A stretch of DNA of 64,000 bases from contig OY282560.1 of the NCBI GenBank assembly GCA_958295665.1, positions 86,528,311-86,592,310 on the forward strand, in the 5' to 3' direction. Positions within the stretch are counted from its first letter, which is position 1; every line of letters starts with the position of its first letter. Source of the stretch: Tipula vernalis (taxonomy: Eukaryota > Arthropoda > Insecta > Diptera > Tipulidae). This document shows positions 22,525 through 34,728 of this stretch, in pieces. Both the position numbers and the translations under genes were made by a program. The notes beneath the pieces are model-generated. The model saw only the letters and a program-made list of their open reading frames with translations. It was not told where the DNA came from and ran no database searches.

Positions 22525-22855
22525 CTTGATTTACATATGCGACGTGCGACGTGTGACGGGAGCTTATAGCCAATTAGAAACGAATATTTTGACATTCGTC
22601 ACACGACCAATTTTATCTTTTTCGTGACGGTTTACACATACATGTACATAAAAATTTAGTGCACAACATGGCGGCAATTTTTTGTGATTTCTGAATGTTT
22701 TGCCACATTTCCTTTTAGTGAAACACAGCACCACAAAAAATATTTAATTAGTGTGCGTAGCGCGACCCGTCACAAATGTGAATTGTTGTCAAGAAAGCGC
22801 CTCGTTTATTTCCACCTGTAACACGTCGCACGTCGCATATGTATTGTAAATCAAG
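22525..22855. mobile_element. MITE with ~36-bp TIRs rich in CGACGTG
   Basis: The left end CTTGATTTACATATGCGACG and the inverted right end CTTGATTTACAATACATATG both continue into GCGACGTGCGACGTGT. The right TIR has a 4-base insertion. It is 331 bp and noncoding, inserted directly at the end of the 147-bp array. No clear target duplication. Confidence 0.8.
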
Positions 22856-23195
22856 CGTTATGATAATCCTCAACTGTAAAACGTTGCATGCAAGCATATT
22901 TCACTTTAAAATCAAAAATTTGAAAAAAAAAAAAATTCCGGAACGTTTGATTAAATTGAATTTTGAATTTATTAAAACCCCTTTCAATGAACTGTAAAGT
23001 GGATTCTACTCATTGAGTTATTAAAACTGGGCAATTAATAGTGATGTGACTTCATACATATAGTATACAATTAAGTTAGAAGTTAGTGGTCGCCCCGATT
23101 TCGATTTATCCCGTTCTCAAGGTAATCCCATCTTTTCGCAATATTTCTGTATTAGTGGTATTGGAAAATTGAGATTATTCACGACGTAAGTTTTT

Positions 23196-23684
23196 CCTGG
23201 GGTGGGATGTTGTACCATCACTTTCATTCGAATCGACTTTAAAAGTCGATTCGAAAAAGTGATAGTTGGTATGTTGTAAAATTTTCGACTTCAAAGTGAT
23301 ACGTCAATATGGCCGCCATTTTTCGAAGGTGAATTAACAACAACAATTTTAATTTGACATTTCGTTGTTGTTATACAAGCTTTAAAAAAATTTTAATTTT
23401 ATAAGATTGTATTAAAAAAAACAATTTATAAAATTGTTAATAAATTTGTTATTTTTTATTACTTACGACGACATTTTTTCAAATTATATTTTAAATTTAG
23501 TCAATTTTAATTATATTTATTTATATTAATTACATTATATTTTGACGAATCGCTCGTATATCACTTTAAATAAACTGAGTGATACTAAAGTATCATTATC
23601 GCGATTCGAAAATTTTACAATATACCAATTTTCGACTTTCTGTTCGAATTTCGAAAATTCGCAATTACAACATCTCGCCCCTGG
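23196..23684. mobile_element. MITE with CCWGGGG-type ends
   Basis: Left CCTGGGGTGGGATGTTGTA and inverted right CCAGGGGCGAGATGTTGTA (19 bp, four mismatches). Internal words ACTTTAAAAGTCGATTCG and GTGATACTAAAGTATCAT are themselves palindromic. Two overlapping open frames on opposite strands (23535-23765) straddle the right end and are not genes. Confidence 0.72.
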
Positions 23685-23938
23685 TTTACTTGGCCATGAA
23701 TTGCATAGCTTTGGGTTGCTTGGCTTCCAATTAATTCGATATTTTTCGAGTTGAATTGCTCTCATCGTATTTCCCCGATTATTTTCGAAATTAGTTTATT
23801 CGTAATCCGAATGCTAGGGTTTATTTCCCGATTTTTGAAGATTTTCGTGATTTTTCATCATTATTTGATTTGAGACTACTCAAAATCATAGTGTTCAAAA
23901 ATTATGCTTTTATTTTTATTTTGCTTTTCAATTTTGGA

Positions 23939-23995
23939 TTTTTATAGACAAATTTATTTAAAAAAAAAAAATGTTAATAAATTTGTCTATAAAAA
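23939..23995. repeat. Perfect 20-bp hairpin
   Basis: TTTTTATAGACAAATTTATT and its exact inverted copy are separated by 17 bases, mostly A. Most likely a relic of a tiny foldback element. Confidence 0.8.
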
Positions 23996-24242
23996 GCAAA
24001 TTAAATTTTAGTGACATTGCATTTGCAAAATTTCAATGATAGATACGAATGTCGAATTTTTTTGCTATTAGAGATACATATATATTTGAGATTGTTTACT
24101 TAGCGCCTACTCCGGAGAATTTATCAGATAGAAATACTCAGATTATTCGAAATTATCCTTTAGTTTTCGGTAATGTTTATTTTTCATTTCTCTAACCAAA
24201 ATTGTTTTTTGGAATAATGTCAAGGAATCGTACACAACGTTG

Positions 24243-24520
24243 GGTTTTGCACAAAAGGTGTGAAGCGAGTTTATCAGTTTTATCAAAGGAATAAATTTTT
24301 ACCCAATTTCTTTCATTCGAGTTGCTATTTCTATTCATCTCAGCCGTTTGATTTGTATCTGAACCCTCTTTTCCTCATTTCATTGATGTAAAAAGATAGT
24401 GAGTGACATACAGAAGCTAATTGAAATAGAATGCCATTTTATTCTAGCTAACTGAGATTGCATTAAAAAGATTTCTAATTATCGAAATAGTGTTCGAGTT
24501 TAGTGTTTTGTGCAAAATCC
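24243..24520. mobile_element. MITE with GGNTTTTGCACAAAA ends
   Basis: Left GGGTTTTGCACAAAAGG and inverted right GGATTTTGCACAAAACA, with some further similarity inward (GTGAAGCGAG / TAAACTCGAA). 278 bp, noncoding. Confidence 0.6.
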
Positions 24521-25230
24521 TAGGCCAGAGCTAACCCAATTGAAAAGTTGATGTTTTTTAGACGCTTTCAATTCAATAGGATCTAGAATAAATTTTACAA
24601 TCGAAAGAGAATCTGACACATACATGAAGTAAATGGCAACATTTCTGTGGAGTGGTATCATAAAGATACATGGTCTGGACTCCTGGCTCTCCTTTTCTTA
24701 GAAAAAAAAAAACGGATGCTTCGTTATCTCGATAAATTAATAAATGTTACTCAATTTGGAAACAAATAACTTTTCATAGAAATTCTGTTGTTACGCCGAA
24801 AATAGAAATGGAATTTTTGTCGATCACTTATACAAAAAATCCAGCGCTAGGGTCACTTAATAACCGTTAAGAACTAAGCATTTTTTGATAGGAATTTAAA
24901 GCCCTATCTATAATCTCGATGTTTTCAACCCAAATATAATCCGTTGTAAGCTTTGAATTTTCCACGTGAAAGCTAAAAAGCTGATAATATTTCTTAATAA
25001 AATACATTTTAAATATACAAATTAGCTATTGATATAAACACTTATCAAATGCGATATCCGACTGCTATTGAGTGGTCGCATTTGCCAATTTTAGTTTCGC
25101 AAAAATACGCTATCGCATTTTATAATAAGGGGAATCATTCGACCAAGAACGCATTTTTGCGAAAATCGTTTTATAATAACGAAATGCGATATCGCACGAA
25201 AATTCGAAATCGCATTTTTTCATAATAGGG
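24521..25230. other. Repeat-like spacer with GCGATATCGC words
   Basis: 25040-25230 contains several GCGATATCGCA/AAATGCGATATCG words in both orientations and two TTATAATA steps, suggesting an eroded MITE, but matching ends could not be fixed. The rest is unremarkable. Confidence 0.35.
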
Positions 25231-26840
25231 CCTCTGAATACGATACGAATTCGAATGTATAAGATTCATATTTGATTTAAATAAGAAACGAACGAATCTG
25301 ATTCAATTCAAATAAGAATCCAATACTTTTACTTTTAGCACCCCATCTAAGAATTTTAATAAAAATGATAAATGGAATTGTTTGGTCATCGTTAATTCAA
25401 AGATTTTTTGTCGTTTGGTCACTTGTAGCTTAAAAAAAATTGATTTAAATTTTAAGGTCATTGACCACCGACTTTTTAGCGCCTCATCAAAGGATTTTGA
25501 TAAAAATGACGAATGGAATCGTTTGCTCATCATTAGGTCAGGAGTGGTCATCAGGCTTTGTCCTTTGGTTCCCTATAGTTTTGAGGAAAAAAAAACATTA
25601 ATTTAAAATTTGTAGGAAGACTTCGTACCGCATTTTGACAGGAAACTTTAAGTCATTGACGAAATATGGAGAATGTGCTTTTCGTCAACACCAACTATGT
25701 TTCACAATCATAATTACGAAAATAGTGGGGCTTACTCAGTCAGAAGCCAAAACTTATCGTAGAAGTTTTGGAAGTTGGAGGAGCCGACAAACATAATGAA
25801 TCGACAGTAGGATTGTAAAACGTGTAACACAGGATGATTAGTAACGACCAATCCAGTCTTAACGACGAACAAACTAGCATGTTCATTGGGTTCTTACAAA
25901 CTACAATTTCAAAACCACAAAATTATTACGGTAGTCAACTATGCTCGAAGCATTTACATAATAAAATTTTCCAGAAAAGCTTTGTCTGTTCCGGAGTTTG
26001 TAAATAAAATCTAGCAAATTTGATCGCAATCCATTTTCTAATTTATATGATAACACAACTCCACTTCCATTACATAGCTAATCCCATTCTTTTTCGGGCA
26101 TCTCTTTACACTGTTTTAAGAACAAAGTAACTCCTTTCTATGGAAACCGTTGGATCGTTTAGGCTTTAGATACGATGGCTTTTATGTATGTGATATCTGC
26201 CCCAAATAAACGCAGAAACTTTTGCGAGATTAAGTCTCACGTTGAAAGTGACTCAGTTGGGCACCCTAAATAACCAAATAAAAATTATTCCAACTGGAAA
26301 CACCACGTTTAGGAATGAATATGGGCAGCCCAATTAGAATTTTCATATATGAATGTATATGCGAACTCCTAAAAAGGTTTTTCGCTTTATTTGGATTTTT
26401 GCTCCAAATTTTTTTTCTTACCAAACAATAGAAAGCGGCTTCAATCCTGCCTCCAATTATTTCCTACCTAAATAAGATAAAAATTGTTCAATTTTTATAA
26501 TTGGGTGCGAATCTGGCCAAAACATTCTTATAAATTTAAAATAGATTTTATGTTTTAAACTACAAGTGACAAAACAACAAAAGCTGGTGACCAATCCTGG
26601 CCTAATGACGGCTTTAGATGGGGTGCTAAAACGTCGGAGTTTAGGAATAGCAGCCCTGGATAATATGAGACGAATTCGAATGTATAAGATTCTTATTTGA
26701 ATTAAATAAGTAACGAAGTAATTTCCTTCAATTCTGGGGGTCTATTTGGAAATTCGATTCGAACGTGATCGAGTCTTCGATGTCTCCCTGATTCAATTCA
26801 AACATAAATGTTATGCATTTGAATTCTTATCGTATTCAGG
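25231..26840. mobile_element. TIR element, 1.6 kb, ~45-bp inverted ends
   Basis: Left CTGAATACGATACGAATTCG and inverted right CTGAATACGATAAGAATTCA continue in parallel for about 45 bp. A direct copy of the left end (GACGAATTCGAATGTATAAG) reappears internally at 26667. An internal ~141-bp tandem repeat lies at 25339-25532 (anchor AAAAATGAYRAATGGAATYG). No transposase is visible; open frames at 25303-25606 read through the tandem repeat on both strands. Confidence 0.62.
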
Positions 26841-29640
26841 AATGACCTTCTGTTTACTTTGATTGTATCTGTTTTCCGGCGTTCACGGCAATTTTTCGTT
26901 TATCGATTATTAACAATTCCGACTATTCTGATGATCAAAATATATTTCGACCCTAAACACAACCTTGTAAATCATGAAGTACTAATTTGTTAAAATACTA
27001 AAGCTTACAATTTAAAAACTGAAGTAAAAGAAAGCATTTACTCGTTTTTTTCACTCCATCTAGATTACTTACGATGCATATACAAAAATGTTGTTTGCAG
27101 AAGGTGTGGAATTAGTTTGTGATAAACTATTTTAATTTTAAATTTGAAAATTTCAGTTACAACACCCAGTTGTTTTATTCGATTGGGCACTTTAAACGAA
27201 TTTTTTAAAAGCCAGGGGACAGTCTGGCTTTTGCCCCAACAATGGCATTCGCGTCTACAACACACTTGTGAAGAGTCCGCATTAGTATTTCAAAACATTC
27301 TTGTAACACAAATTTAAATTTTATTTAAAAACCTACGACGATGACCAATCTGGGTCACAGATAATTTGGAGACCTCTTTAATAATAATTTGGAGTTTTAC
27401 GTCAGAAAACGATGATGTGCACCAAAAAATCTTGTTGTAATTTCCATTAATTTTCTGATATATAATCTACTGCAACCAAGTTGACCGTCACTGAGTCGAC
27501 GAGTTAAACTTTGCACTAATATTTCCAAAAATGATTAGCGATTGTAAAAGTAGGACCTAATCAACCTAAATGTAGCAAAAATATTTTCTCCCGAACCTTC
27601 AATCAAACAGTCAAATTGGCTAAATGGTTAAACTGTACATTTACTATCAAATACCCAAGTGTTTGCTAACAAAATATCCTGTATTTGTATAAATGGGTTA
27701 GATCCAATAAAGATCAGTGATCACGTATAATTCGCCGTATATAAATATGTCGCATCTTTAATTATTTGTACGTATAGGTTATTCGTAAGCCGAAACCTTT
27801 TTAGATAATTCTAATGAAATATAAAATTCACCGTTAATTTATTGTCTTAATATTTTTCGGAACGTATAAAAGCGTATAACAATTTAGCAAACAATGATTT
27901 AAGTAGAACAGGTACACGTAACTAGGATTTCTTAAAAATGGCATGAGATAATTTTTTTAATGCATATGTACACATATACTGTCTGCAAGAAATGATTATT
28001 TTGCCATATAAGTAATCCTTTATAAAATCTGGTTTGTGTACTACTTATACTGCTGGACATTGCTATAATAAAGTGTACGACCGATGTAAGTATTATTTTC
28101 CATTTTGTCATCTTTTAAGAAAAAAAAATTAAATACAGCCCACCATCCTGATATCCGGTAGAATAACTTTTTATTTACATTACTTGTCTGTTAACCGTGA
28201 AACTCAACTATTAAAATAGTGTCAATAAACTATTAGTCATTCATACAATAACTCTATACACGTTTATAAAACTGTTAGGGTAGATTAGTTGTGCAACAAA
28301 ATTTTGCATATCTTGTAAACGGAAATATTTTTCGATTTTATCATAATGGAATGTGCGGCGGCGATTTGGACCAAAGTGATTCAACCGGTATGAAATATTT
28401 TTTTCGCAAATCACACGTAACTAACTAAAAAGAACTCCCAAAATATTATACCTTCGCACTGATTCATAGATTGCAATTTATTCATTTTCATTCATAAAAA
28501 CCCAAAAACTAAATTTTATACGTGTGTAGTACGAAATTCCCTTTTTCCCAAATACGTAAAAAAAAACTGATAAAATACTTTAGCCATGACTAAATTGGAT
28601 AAACGGTTTCTTATCACACAGAGAACACACAAATAAAAGAAAAACATTTTGTTATTAATATTTGAAACCACAATTACCCGATGAATCATCTTTGCATTTT
28701 ATAACAAAAAAGTTGAATGAAATACATTTGATGCTTTTATTAAACTACCATGCATTGTTAAGCAGAATTTCATAATAATTTCTTAGAAAGAATCACATAA
28801 ACGTGGACTGGACAACAAACAATAAAAGTTCACTTACTTCATATTATGGTTTAATCGAAATAGAATATCGTTATTGTTATATCATATTATGAACAGTTTG
28901 TTGTCATATTCAACCGATAAATTCTTCGAAATGAATAAAGATTTAAATAGTTTTTATAATTTTTCATGATAATTTAACTGTGACTATGACATTTTTATCG
29001 TGTGCCAAAAATTAATACGTCGTGCGTATTTGTATAAACGGTTAGGAGAAATTTATCTTATTTATGCCAAATTCAATAGAATATGAGTATTTTTGATGAA
29101 TTATTCGAAGAACAAATTATTAAACATTATGTATGGTAATTTACATCAACACATTATCATTGTAGTTTTAGAAGCAGCAATCGGCAAACTATGAAGCGTC
29201 TGAGGCCAATTGAAACACGATAGGCTTATTTATAAAGCTTAGAGCGGATTTTATTCTCAAGGAATTAAACACTTTTAAATTAACAACTGGTCTGTCCGCC
29301 AGTCAACTAATTTTCCAGTATGAGGTGCCGCGTCTCGCTGAAACCAAATATTTTCTCGCATAGAGATTAATATATCGCCCGTTAAACCAATTAGTACATG
29401 TCTCAAAAAATCAAGGTTCTTAACACTACTTTGTTAGATTACTATCAAAGAAATAATGAAATTGTTTGAAAATAGTGCTCCAATAGTGAATTTATGTTGT
29501 GGTTTAAAGCTTCGTTATTATTCAAATGACTTTCACAACCCCAACGGGTCATTTTCATATGTTTTTTGTGCCACATAGAAAAAATGTTGCACCAAGTGAA
29601 TTTTATAAGCGTGTTATCGATATTTTTTAAAAACATTTTT
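26841..29640. other. AT-rich intergenic DNA, no recognisable feature
   Basis: No repeat ends, family motifs or credible coding frames detected by eye. The 66-codon frame at 27065-27265 and others are chance-sized. Confidence 0.4.
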
Positions 29641-29659
29641 TGATTTTCATTCAATATTG

Positions 29660-30045
29660 ACTGATTATTCTCTGATTATTCACATCCACTCGTTATTCAC
29701 GATTATTCCTCATTATTCTCTAAGGGTCCACTCTTTATCACTGATAAATTATGAAAGATTAATTTACTTGTAAATCACATAATAACCACTCATTATTCGT
29801 CGTTTATTTGCTGAGTATTCACTCTTTAATCCGTCACTATTCACTCGTAATTCATCATTCAGTGAATAATTACTGAATTTTGAGTGAATAATGAGGGAAT
29901 GTTCAGTGAACAATGAGTGAATAATGAAGGAATGTTCAGTGAACAATGAGTGGATAATGAGGGAATGAGTATATAGTTAGTGAAATATAATTGAATACTG
30001 GGTGATTAATGAAATCATAAATAATGAGTGAATTTCGCCTCTAAC
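29660..30045. repeat. Palindromic array of ATTATTCACT / AGTGAATAAT words
   Basis: The left half carries TTATTCAC-type words, the right half their complement. At 29880-29965 a ~38-bp unit (TGAATAATGARGGAATGTTC then AGTGAACAATGAG) repeats about 2.5 times. The whole region can fold on itself. The minus-strand frames here simply read the repeat (SLFTEHSLIIHS). Confidence 0.7.
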
Positions 30046-30527
30046 AGTGAACATAAAAACGAATTAGACAAATATAAATGTGGTAAAAATGGAAGTATCA
30101 CTGACACATTATTTTGTGAAACAAGAAAATTAAAGAACTTCTAAGGTAAAAACAAATTTTGAACTCAAAGTTTAAATTTTGAAACGGCGAAACTTGCAAA
30201 TAATTTCCTTATTGAAATACTTTAAATGATCCCAATTCCAAGGTGTTTAACCATTTAGGCACTGTGATTCCTTTATATGTTGCTCTAAAAGCTAGTTAAG
30301 TCAAATCAGATGAAACCTTAGAGCGAAATGAAGATTGGAAGATTTGGAAGATTTATTACACATTGTTAAATGAGTTTTTTCTCCTACTTTTCTATAACGA
30401 ATGTTCAATGTTCAATTTTCAAAATTATTACGAAATTTGTTTATTCAAGCGCCTTCTGTGTTGTAGACGAGGTTCCAATAGCGAGGAGAAATAATTGAAT
30501 CAACTAGATAGAGCTGGTCGTCTAATG
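30046..30527. other. Spacer, no recognisable feature
   Basis: Unremarkable AT-rich DNA up to the ATAT target duplication of LTR A. Confidence 0.4.
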
Positions 30528-30531
30528 ATAT

Positions 30532-31001
30532 TGTTACGTTTTCGCCTTGTCAATCAAGATTCGTATCACTGGATTGTGAATAAAACAAAATCAATTCAAT
30601 TTATCGCCAACGAATTTATTTATTTAGCACAAGAATTATTACAACACAATTTCAATACAATTTATTAATAAAAAATTCACAAAATCACTTTATATAAATT
30701 ATTCTCAAATTTTACTGTACACTTATAATTTTTATTTCCATTAAAACACTTTTTAAATCACTTTTTAATTCCTTTTTAATCTTCACACTGTCGCTTACCA
30801 AATACTACTAATAAACCAATTCGATCTCGTTCGCCTTTTTATATACACAAACCAAATTTCTAGAAAGCTCTTGACTTTTTCAGTTAGAATAGTGTAGAAA
30901 CATTTAGAACAATTTTATCATGGAAAATTCCATTTTAGTACAGTAAAACATTGAGCTTTTAATTTAACTTGATCTATTACACCCTAGGTGTCACCGTCAC
31001 A
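30532..31001 (-). mobile_element. Solo LTR A
   Basis: In element sense it runs TGTGACGGTGACACC...AACGTAACA, with TG...CA ends. A TATA-like box (complement of 30836-30846) and an AATAAA signal near the 3' end mark promoter and polyadenylation regions. It is flanked by a 4-bp direct repeat ATAT (30528-30531, 31002-31005), the size typical of Ty3/gypsy insertions. No internal region is attached, so it is a solo LTR, the product of LTR-LTR recombination. Five relatives lie within the next 18 kb. Confidence 0.87.
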
Positions 31002-31439
31002 ATATCAACCACGTTGAAATTTTGTAAATTTAGTTTTATTTTCCCTCAAGGATTCTTGGCTCCAAATAAGTTGGCTACAAAATGGAAATAATTTTTAAAA
31101 TACTGCCAAATATGCACACAAGTAGATTTTAAATCAATTTTGTTCTTGTTAACTTTTAGGCCTAATCGGATTCAAAATAATAGAGCTGCCTTAGAAGCTA
31201 AAACTGCCATTTCGATTTTCTCAAAAACGGCTCCAAGGACTTATTTTTTATGTCCATGTTAAATGGAAAAATCCAGCGCTACTGTATTTAAAAATAGTGT
31301 GGTGATTTTGGCTTACTGGCGTAAATTCAAATAATTGCTCCTTATGTGAATATGCATTTGCGGGTTATCACCCGCTAGGCATTGATATTTAAAAACACAG
31401 ATGCAATGTATTCCGGAGACAGAGACATTTGTTAGTACA

Positions 31440-32390
31440 TTTGCATCGCGCAATTTTTTTAGCTGCAAACGCAAGTGGTGGTTCAGCTATACTAATGTAT
31501 GAAACTATCAAACATTATGAAGGAAAACACATCGAAGAAAATATAATGCAAGTTACAAGTGTAAACTTAACGACGAATTGACACTTTAATGTATCGGCAA
31601 TATAATGCCCACCCCGACACAACTTGAAGTCGGAGGATTCAGCTTTGTCATTGGATGTGAATTTAATGCAAAAAAAACATACTGGGGTTCCAGAACACGA
31701 CACCGAAAAAAAATTAATTTTGAAAGATTTTTTAAAATGTGAACGCTAATATTGTGACCCATAGACGCGAACAAGATCCCAGATCTTATAGATTTCTTTA
31801 TAACAAAAGTAGTATCTGACAACCACATTCACATTGAAGGTTTCGATGGACTCTCGTCAGACGATTCACCAGTTATCATGTGAAATACTAATCAAAACAG
31901 AACATGTGCCAAGGTTAACTAACGAGAAAACTAATTGCGATTTGTTTCGTGATCTGAATAAAACAAAAATTAACTTGAATATACCAATAAAAAATTCTCA
32001 ACAATTGGAAGATGACTAGAAGTAGTTATTGAGAGTTCACCGATTACTAAAACTAATAAGAAATTTAAAGATACTCATCTAGTGAAAGTAAGAGGATTAG
32101 TCAAAGAAAAGCGTAAGTTACGTAAAGCCTGGCAAATTAATAGATCTCCAGAAAACAAGAAAAAGCTTAACAACTTTAATAATAAATTAAAATCACTTAT
32201 TAGAAGTTACGAACCAGTGATTCAACAGATATTTGAGTAGTCTTACAGCTGAAAAAAATAACGACCTGTAGTATTTTAAAACACCTACAAATGTAAAGAG
32301 GATTATATCGAAAAGCTTCCGAAGGGAAAAGCTCTTGTTTTTAATTGTAAAATTAAGGGAATATTTACAATTCTTTTGCAAGAAAATTGT
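31440..32390 (+). pseudogene. jockey-type LINE relic (endonuclease and pre-RT region)
   Basis: Broken plus-strand frames resemble jockey-clade ORF2. They run from ANASGGSAILI through the endonuclease stretch (C-x-FNAKKTYWGSR, in place of the usual GDFNAKH) and IPDLIDFF...LSSDDSPV (usual SSDHSPV). The linker follows: KEKRKLRKAWQINRSPENKKKLN, ending near YLSSLTAEK. At least three frame changes and several stops are present, and the catalytic aspartate of GDFN and the histidine of SDH have both changed. No RT domain follows. The relic sits between solo LTRs A and B. Confidence 0.75.
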
Positions 32391-32530
32391 AAAATTCTAG
32401 TAATTACGAAAAACGTAAAAAACTATGTAAAAAGCTAATATATTTTAATAATAACAAACATTATTAAGCAAAAATTAAAATTATAATTTAAAAATTTATT
32501 AAAGTGTTAATTACGCTCTATCGCTTAATT
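32391..32530. other. Short spacer before LTR B
   Basis: AT-rich, nothing recognised. Confidence 0.4.
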
Positions 32531-32536
32531 AAATAT

Positions 32537-32971
32537 TGTTACGTTTTGGCCTTGTCAATCAAGGTTCTAATCACTGGATTGTGAAATCCATTTCAATTAA
32601 TCACAAATGAATTTATTTATTGAACATACAAAAAATGTAATACAACACAATTATTAACAATAATTCGCAAAATCAGTTATTTTAATACTCGTACAGTTTT
32701 ACTGATCGGGATCACTTACTTCTAGTTTTTATATCGCACTAATTCACTTTTAGATTACGCGGTTTAACCTTTACACTATCGCGTTTCAAATTCGAATAAT
32801 CCAATTTGATCTCATTCGGCTTTTTATATACTTCAGCTAAACTTCAAGAAATCCCATGCTCTGTCTAGTACGAATATCTCGTACAATGCAGAAAGTTGCA
32901 GCATGGAAAATCTCCATTTCAGTACAATAAACAAACTACGAAACACTCCAACCTAGGTGTCAGTGTGTCAC
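32537..32971 (-). mobile_element. Solo LTR B, more diverged
   Basis: Same family as LTR A: starts TGTTACGTTTTGGCCTTGTC and ends CCTAGGTGTCAGTGTGTCAC, where other copies end GGTGTCACCGTCACA. Middle sections have many substitutions and small deletions, so it is probably older. Preceded by ATAT; the matching right-hand repeat is not clear. Confidence 0.78.
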
Positions 32972-32999
32972 TACTAGTTACTACTAGCAGTAAATTTAT

Positions 33000-33980
33000 T
33001 GTGACGGTGACACCTAGGGTGTAATAGAATAAGTTAAATTAATAGCTGTAGTGAAATTCTGTCTTGCCAATCGTTGCGGCACGCATTGATCCGGGATCGG
33101 CTCGCCTATGGGGGGTTCGTTGAGTGGCATACAACAAAAAAACAACAAACAGCAAAACTAACCCACATTGGCCATCACATTCCCTTAATAAGAAAAAAAA
33201 CGAATTTATTTAAACATATTAACTACCCGTGTTTATTAAATTTAAAATGTCAACATTAAATGTTACCTTTATGTTCGAAATAATGAAATAATGTTAGTTA
33301 AATTATGCGCTATGCGCAAACCAGTTAGAACAAAATATGCTTTAATACAAATTATATTAAGTCCATCCAATAGCTATGATAACACTCACTGATTGACTAA
33401 CGTTTTCCAACTGATTTTAATAATGCCAAACGAGAAAGAATCAACAGACAAATGCGATATGCAATTACTCGCAAGAGAAATTGGTACATTTGATGTTCAA
33501 CCTTCAACACCGTCTCTGCCATAGCACCACATAATTATTTTGGATGTATAGGCGCGACTCTACATAGCTCAATGTTTTACTGCACTAAAATGGAATTTTC
33601 CATGATAAAATTGTTCTAAATGTTTCTACACTATTAGTACTGGAAAATTCACGAAATTTCTAGAAGTTTAGTTTGAGTACATAAAAAGGCGAATGAGATC
33701 GTATTGGATCATGAGTATTTAGTAAGCGATAGTGTGAAGATTAAAAAGAAATTAAAAAGTGATTTAAAAAGTGTTTTAGTGCGATATAAAAGTTATATGT
33801 AAGTGATCGGTAAAATTGTGCAAAAATTATAAAAAGTTAATTTGTGAATTATAGCTTAAAAAATTTTGTTGTAATAATTCTTGTGTTCAATAAATAAATT
33901 CGTTGGTAATAAATTGAATTGTTTTGTTTTTATTCACAATCCAGTAATTCGAACCTTGATTGACAAGGCATAACGTAACA
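33000..33980 (+). mobile_element. Solo LTR C, split by a nested LTR
   Basis: TGTGACGGTGACACCTAGG...CATAACGTAACA in plus orientation. The family sequence stops at AATAGC (33046) and resumes at TAGCTCAATG (33565). The right-hand flank is GTAT and the left TTAT, an imperfect 4-bp duplication. LTRs B and C stand back to back in opposite orientation with only about 28 bp between them. Confidence 0.82.
33047..33564. mobile_element. Nested LTR-like insertion in LTR C
   Basis: A 518-bp insert starts TGTAGTGAAATTC and ends GCGACTCTACA, flanked by a perfect 4-bp direct repeat TAGC (33043-33046, 33565-33568) that is single-copy in the other LTRs of the family. TG...CA ends, 4-bp duplication and LTR-like length indicate a solo LTR of a second Ty3/gypsy-type family. 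The 61-codon frame inside (33074-33259) is not supported. Confidence 0.8.
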
Positions 33981-34184
33981 GTATTATGATTGGCTGATAT
34001 TTGTCACGTATTATCTCGTAGGCCTACCAAGTATTCCAAACTAAAAAAAATATGAAATAAAATAGATTTTTTCTTTTTACTCTACTAATCCAGGAAAAGT
34101 AGTTTCAGATCGGACCATGCCTTCGTAGCTCTTTTGTTTCGTATTCGGATTTCTTGACAAATAGTGATCCGGATCAAATCACAT

Positions 34185-34728
34185 GGCTGGTCTCCACTTG
34201 TATATTTTTCTCTTGACCAAAAATAAATGACAAACGGCTGGTGACATTTTTTTACCACTACTAACATAAAGAATATAGCTAATTTTTCTCTTTGAGAATA
34301 AGAAAAAAATTTGAATTTGGTTCGTTTTTCGAATAATACAATTTTTTCGCATATTACTTTTGTATTCCACGATTTATTATTTATATCTTATTTTAATAAC
34401 ACAAATTTTATTATATTTTGACCTAAAATTCATTAAAAGGACAAAATTTTGTGAAAAAAGAATGAAAATTTCATTTTATTTGTCAAAATATTCAACATAA
34501 AATGACATGAAATTGAGCATAAAAAACAATTTATGCTCAAATGGCACAACGTCATGACAAAAATATTGAATATTCTGATCTTTTCCTCTCTTGACAAAAT
34601 TTCAATGCGCATGCTCAAATCCATTTTTGTGTATGTATTTTGGAAAATGTACTAAAAATTGTCATGAGGAAAAAAATGGACTAGATTTTTTTTTTGTCAA
34701 GAGAAAAATACGAAAGTGGAGACCAGCC
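34185..34728. mobile_element. TIR element, 544 bp
   Basis: Left GGCTGGTCTCCACTTGTATA and inverted right GGCTGGTCTCCACTTTCGTA both continue into TTTTTCTCTTGAC. The interior is AT-rich with a strong small hairpin (TTGAGCATAAA...TTTATGCTCAA, 34513-34540). Minus-strand frames within are chance readings. The palindromic word TTGATCCGGATCAA lies just outside on both sides (34171, 34828), perhaps marking an older host element. Confidence 0.75.

Noticed and set aside
29764..30000. Regularly spaced repeats that superficially resemble a CRISPR array
   Set aside because: Units are contiguous and imperfect with no unique spacers, and the context is eukaryotic transposon DNA.
31515..31828. Minus-strand frames of 62-80 codons
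   Set aside because: They overlap the plus-strand jockey endonuclease relic, whose motifs are far more convincing.
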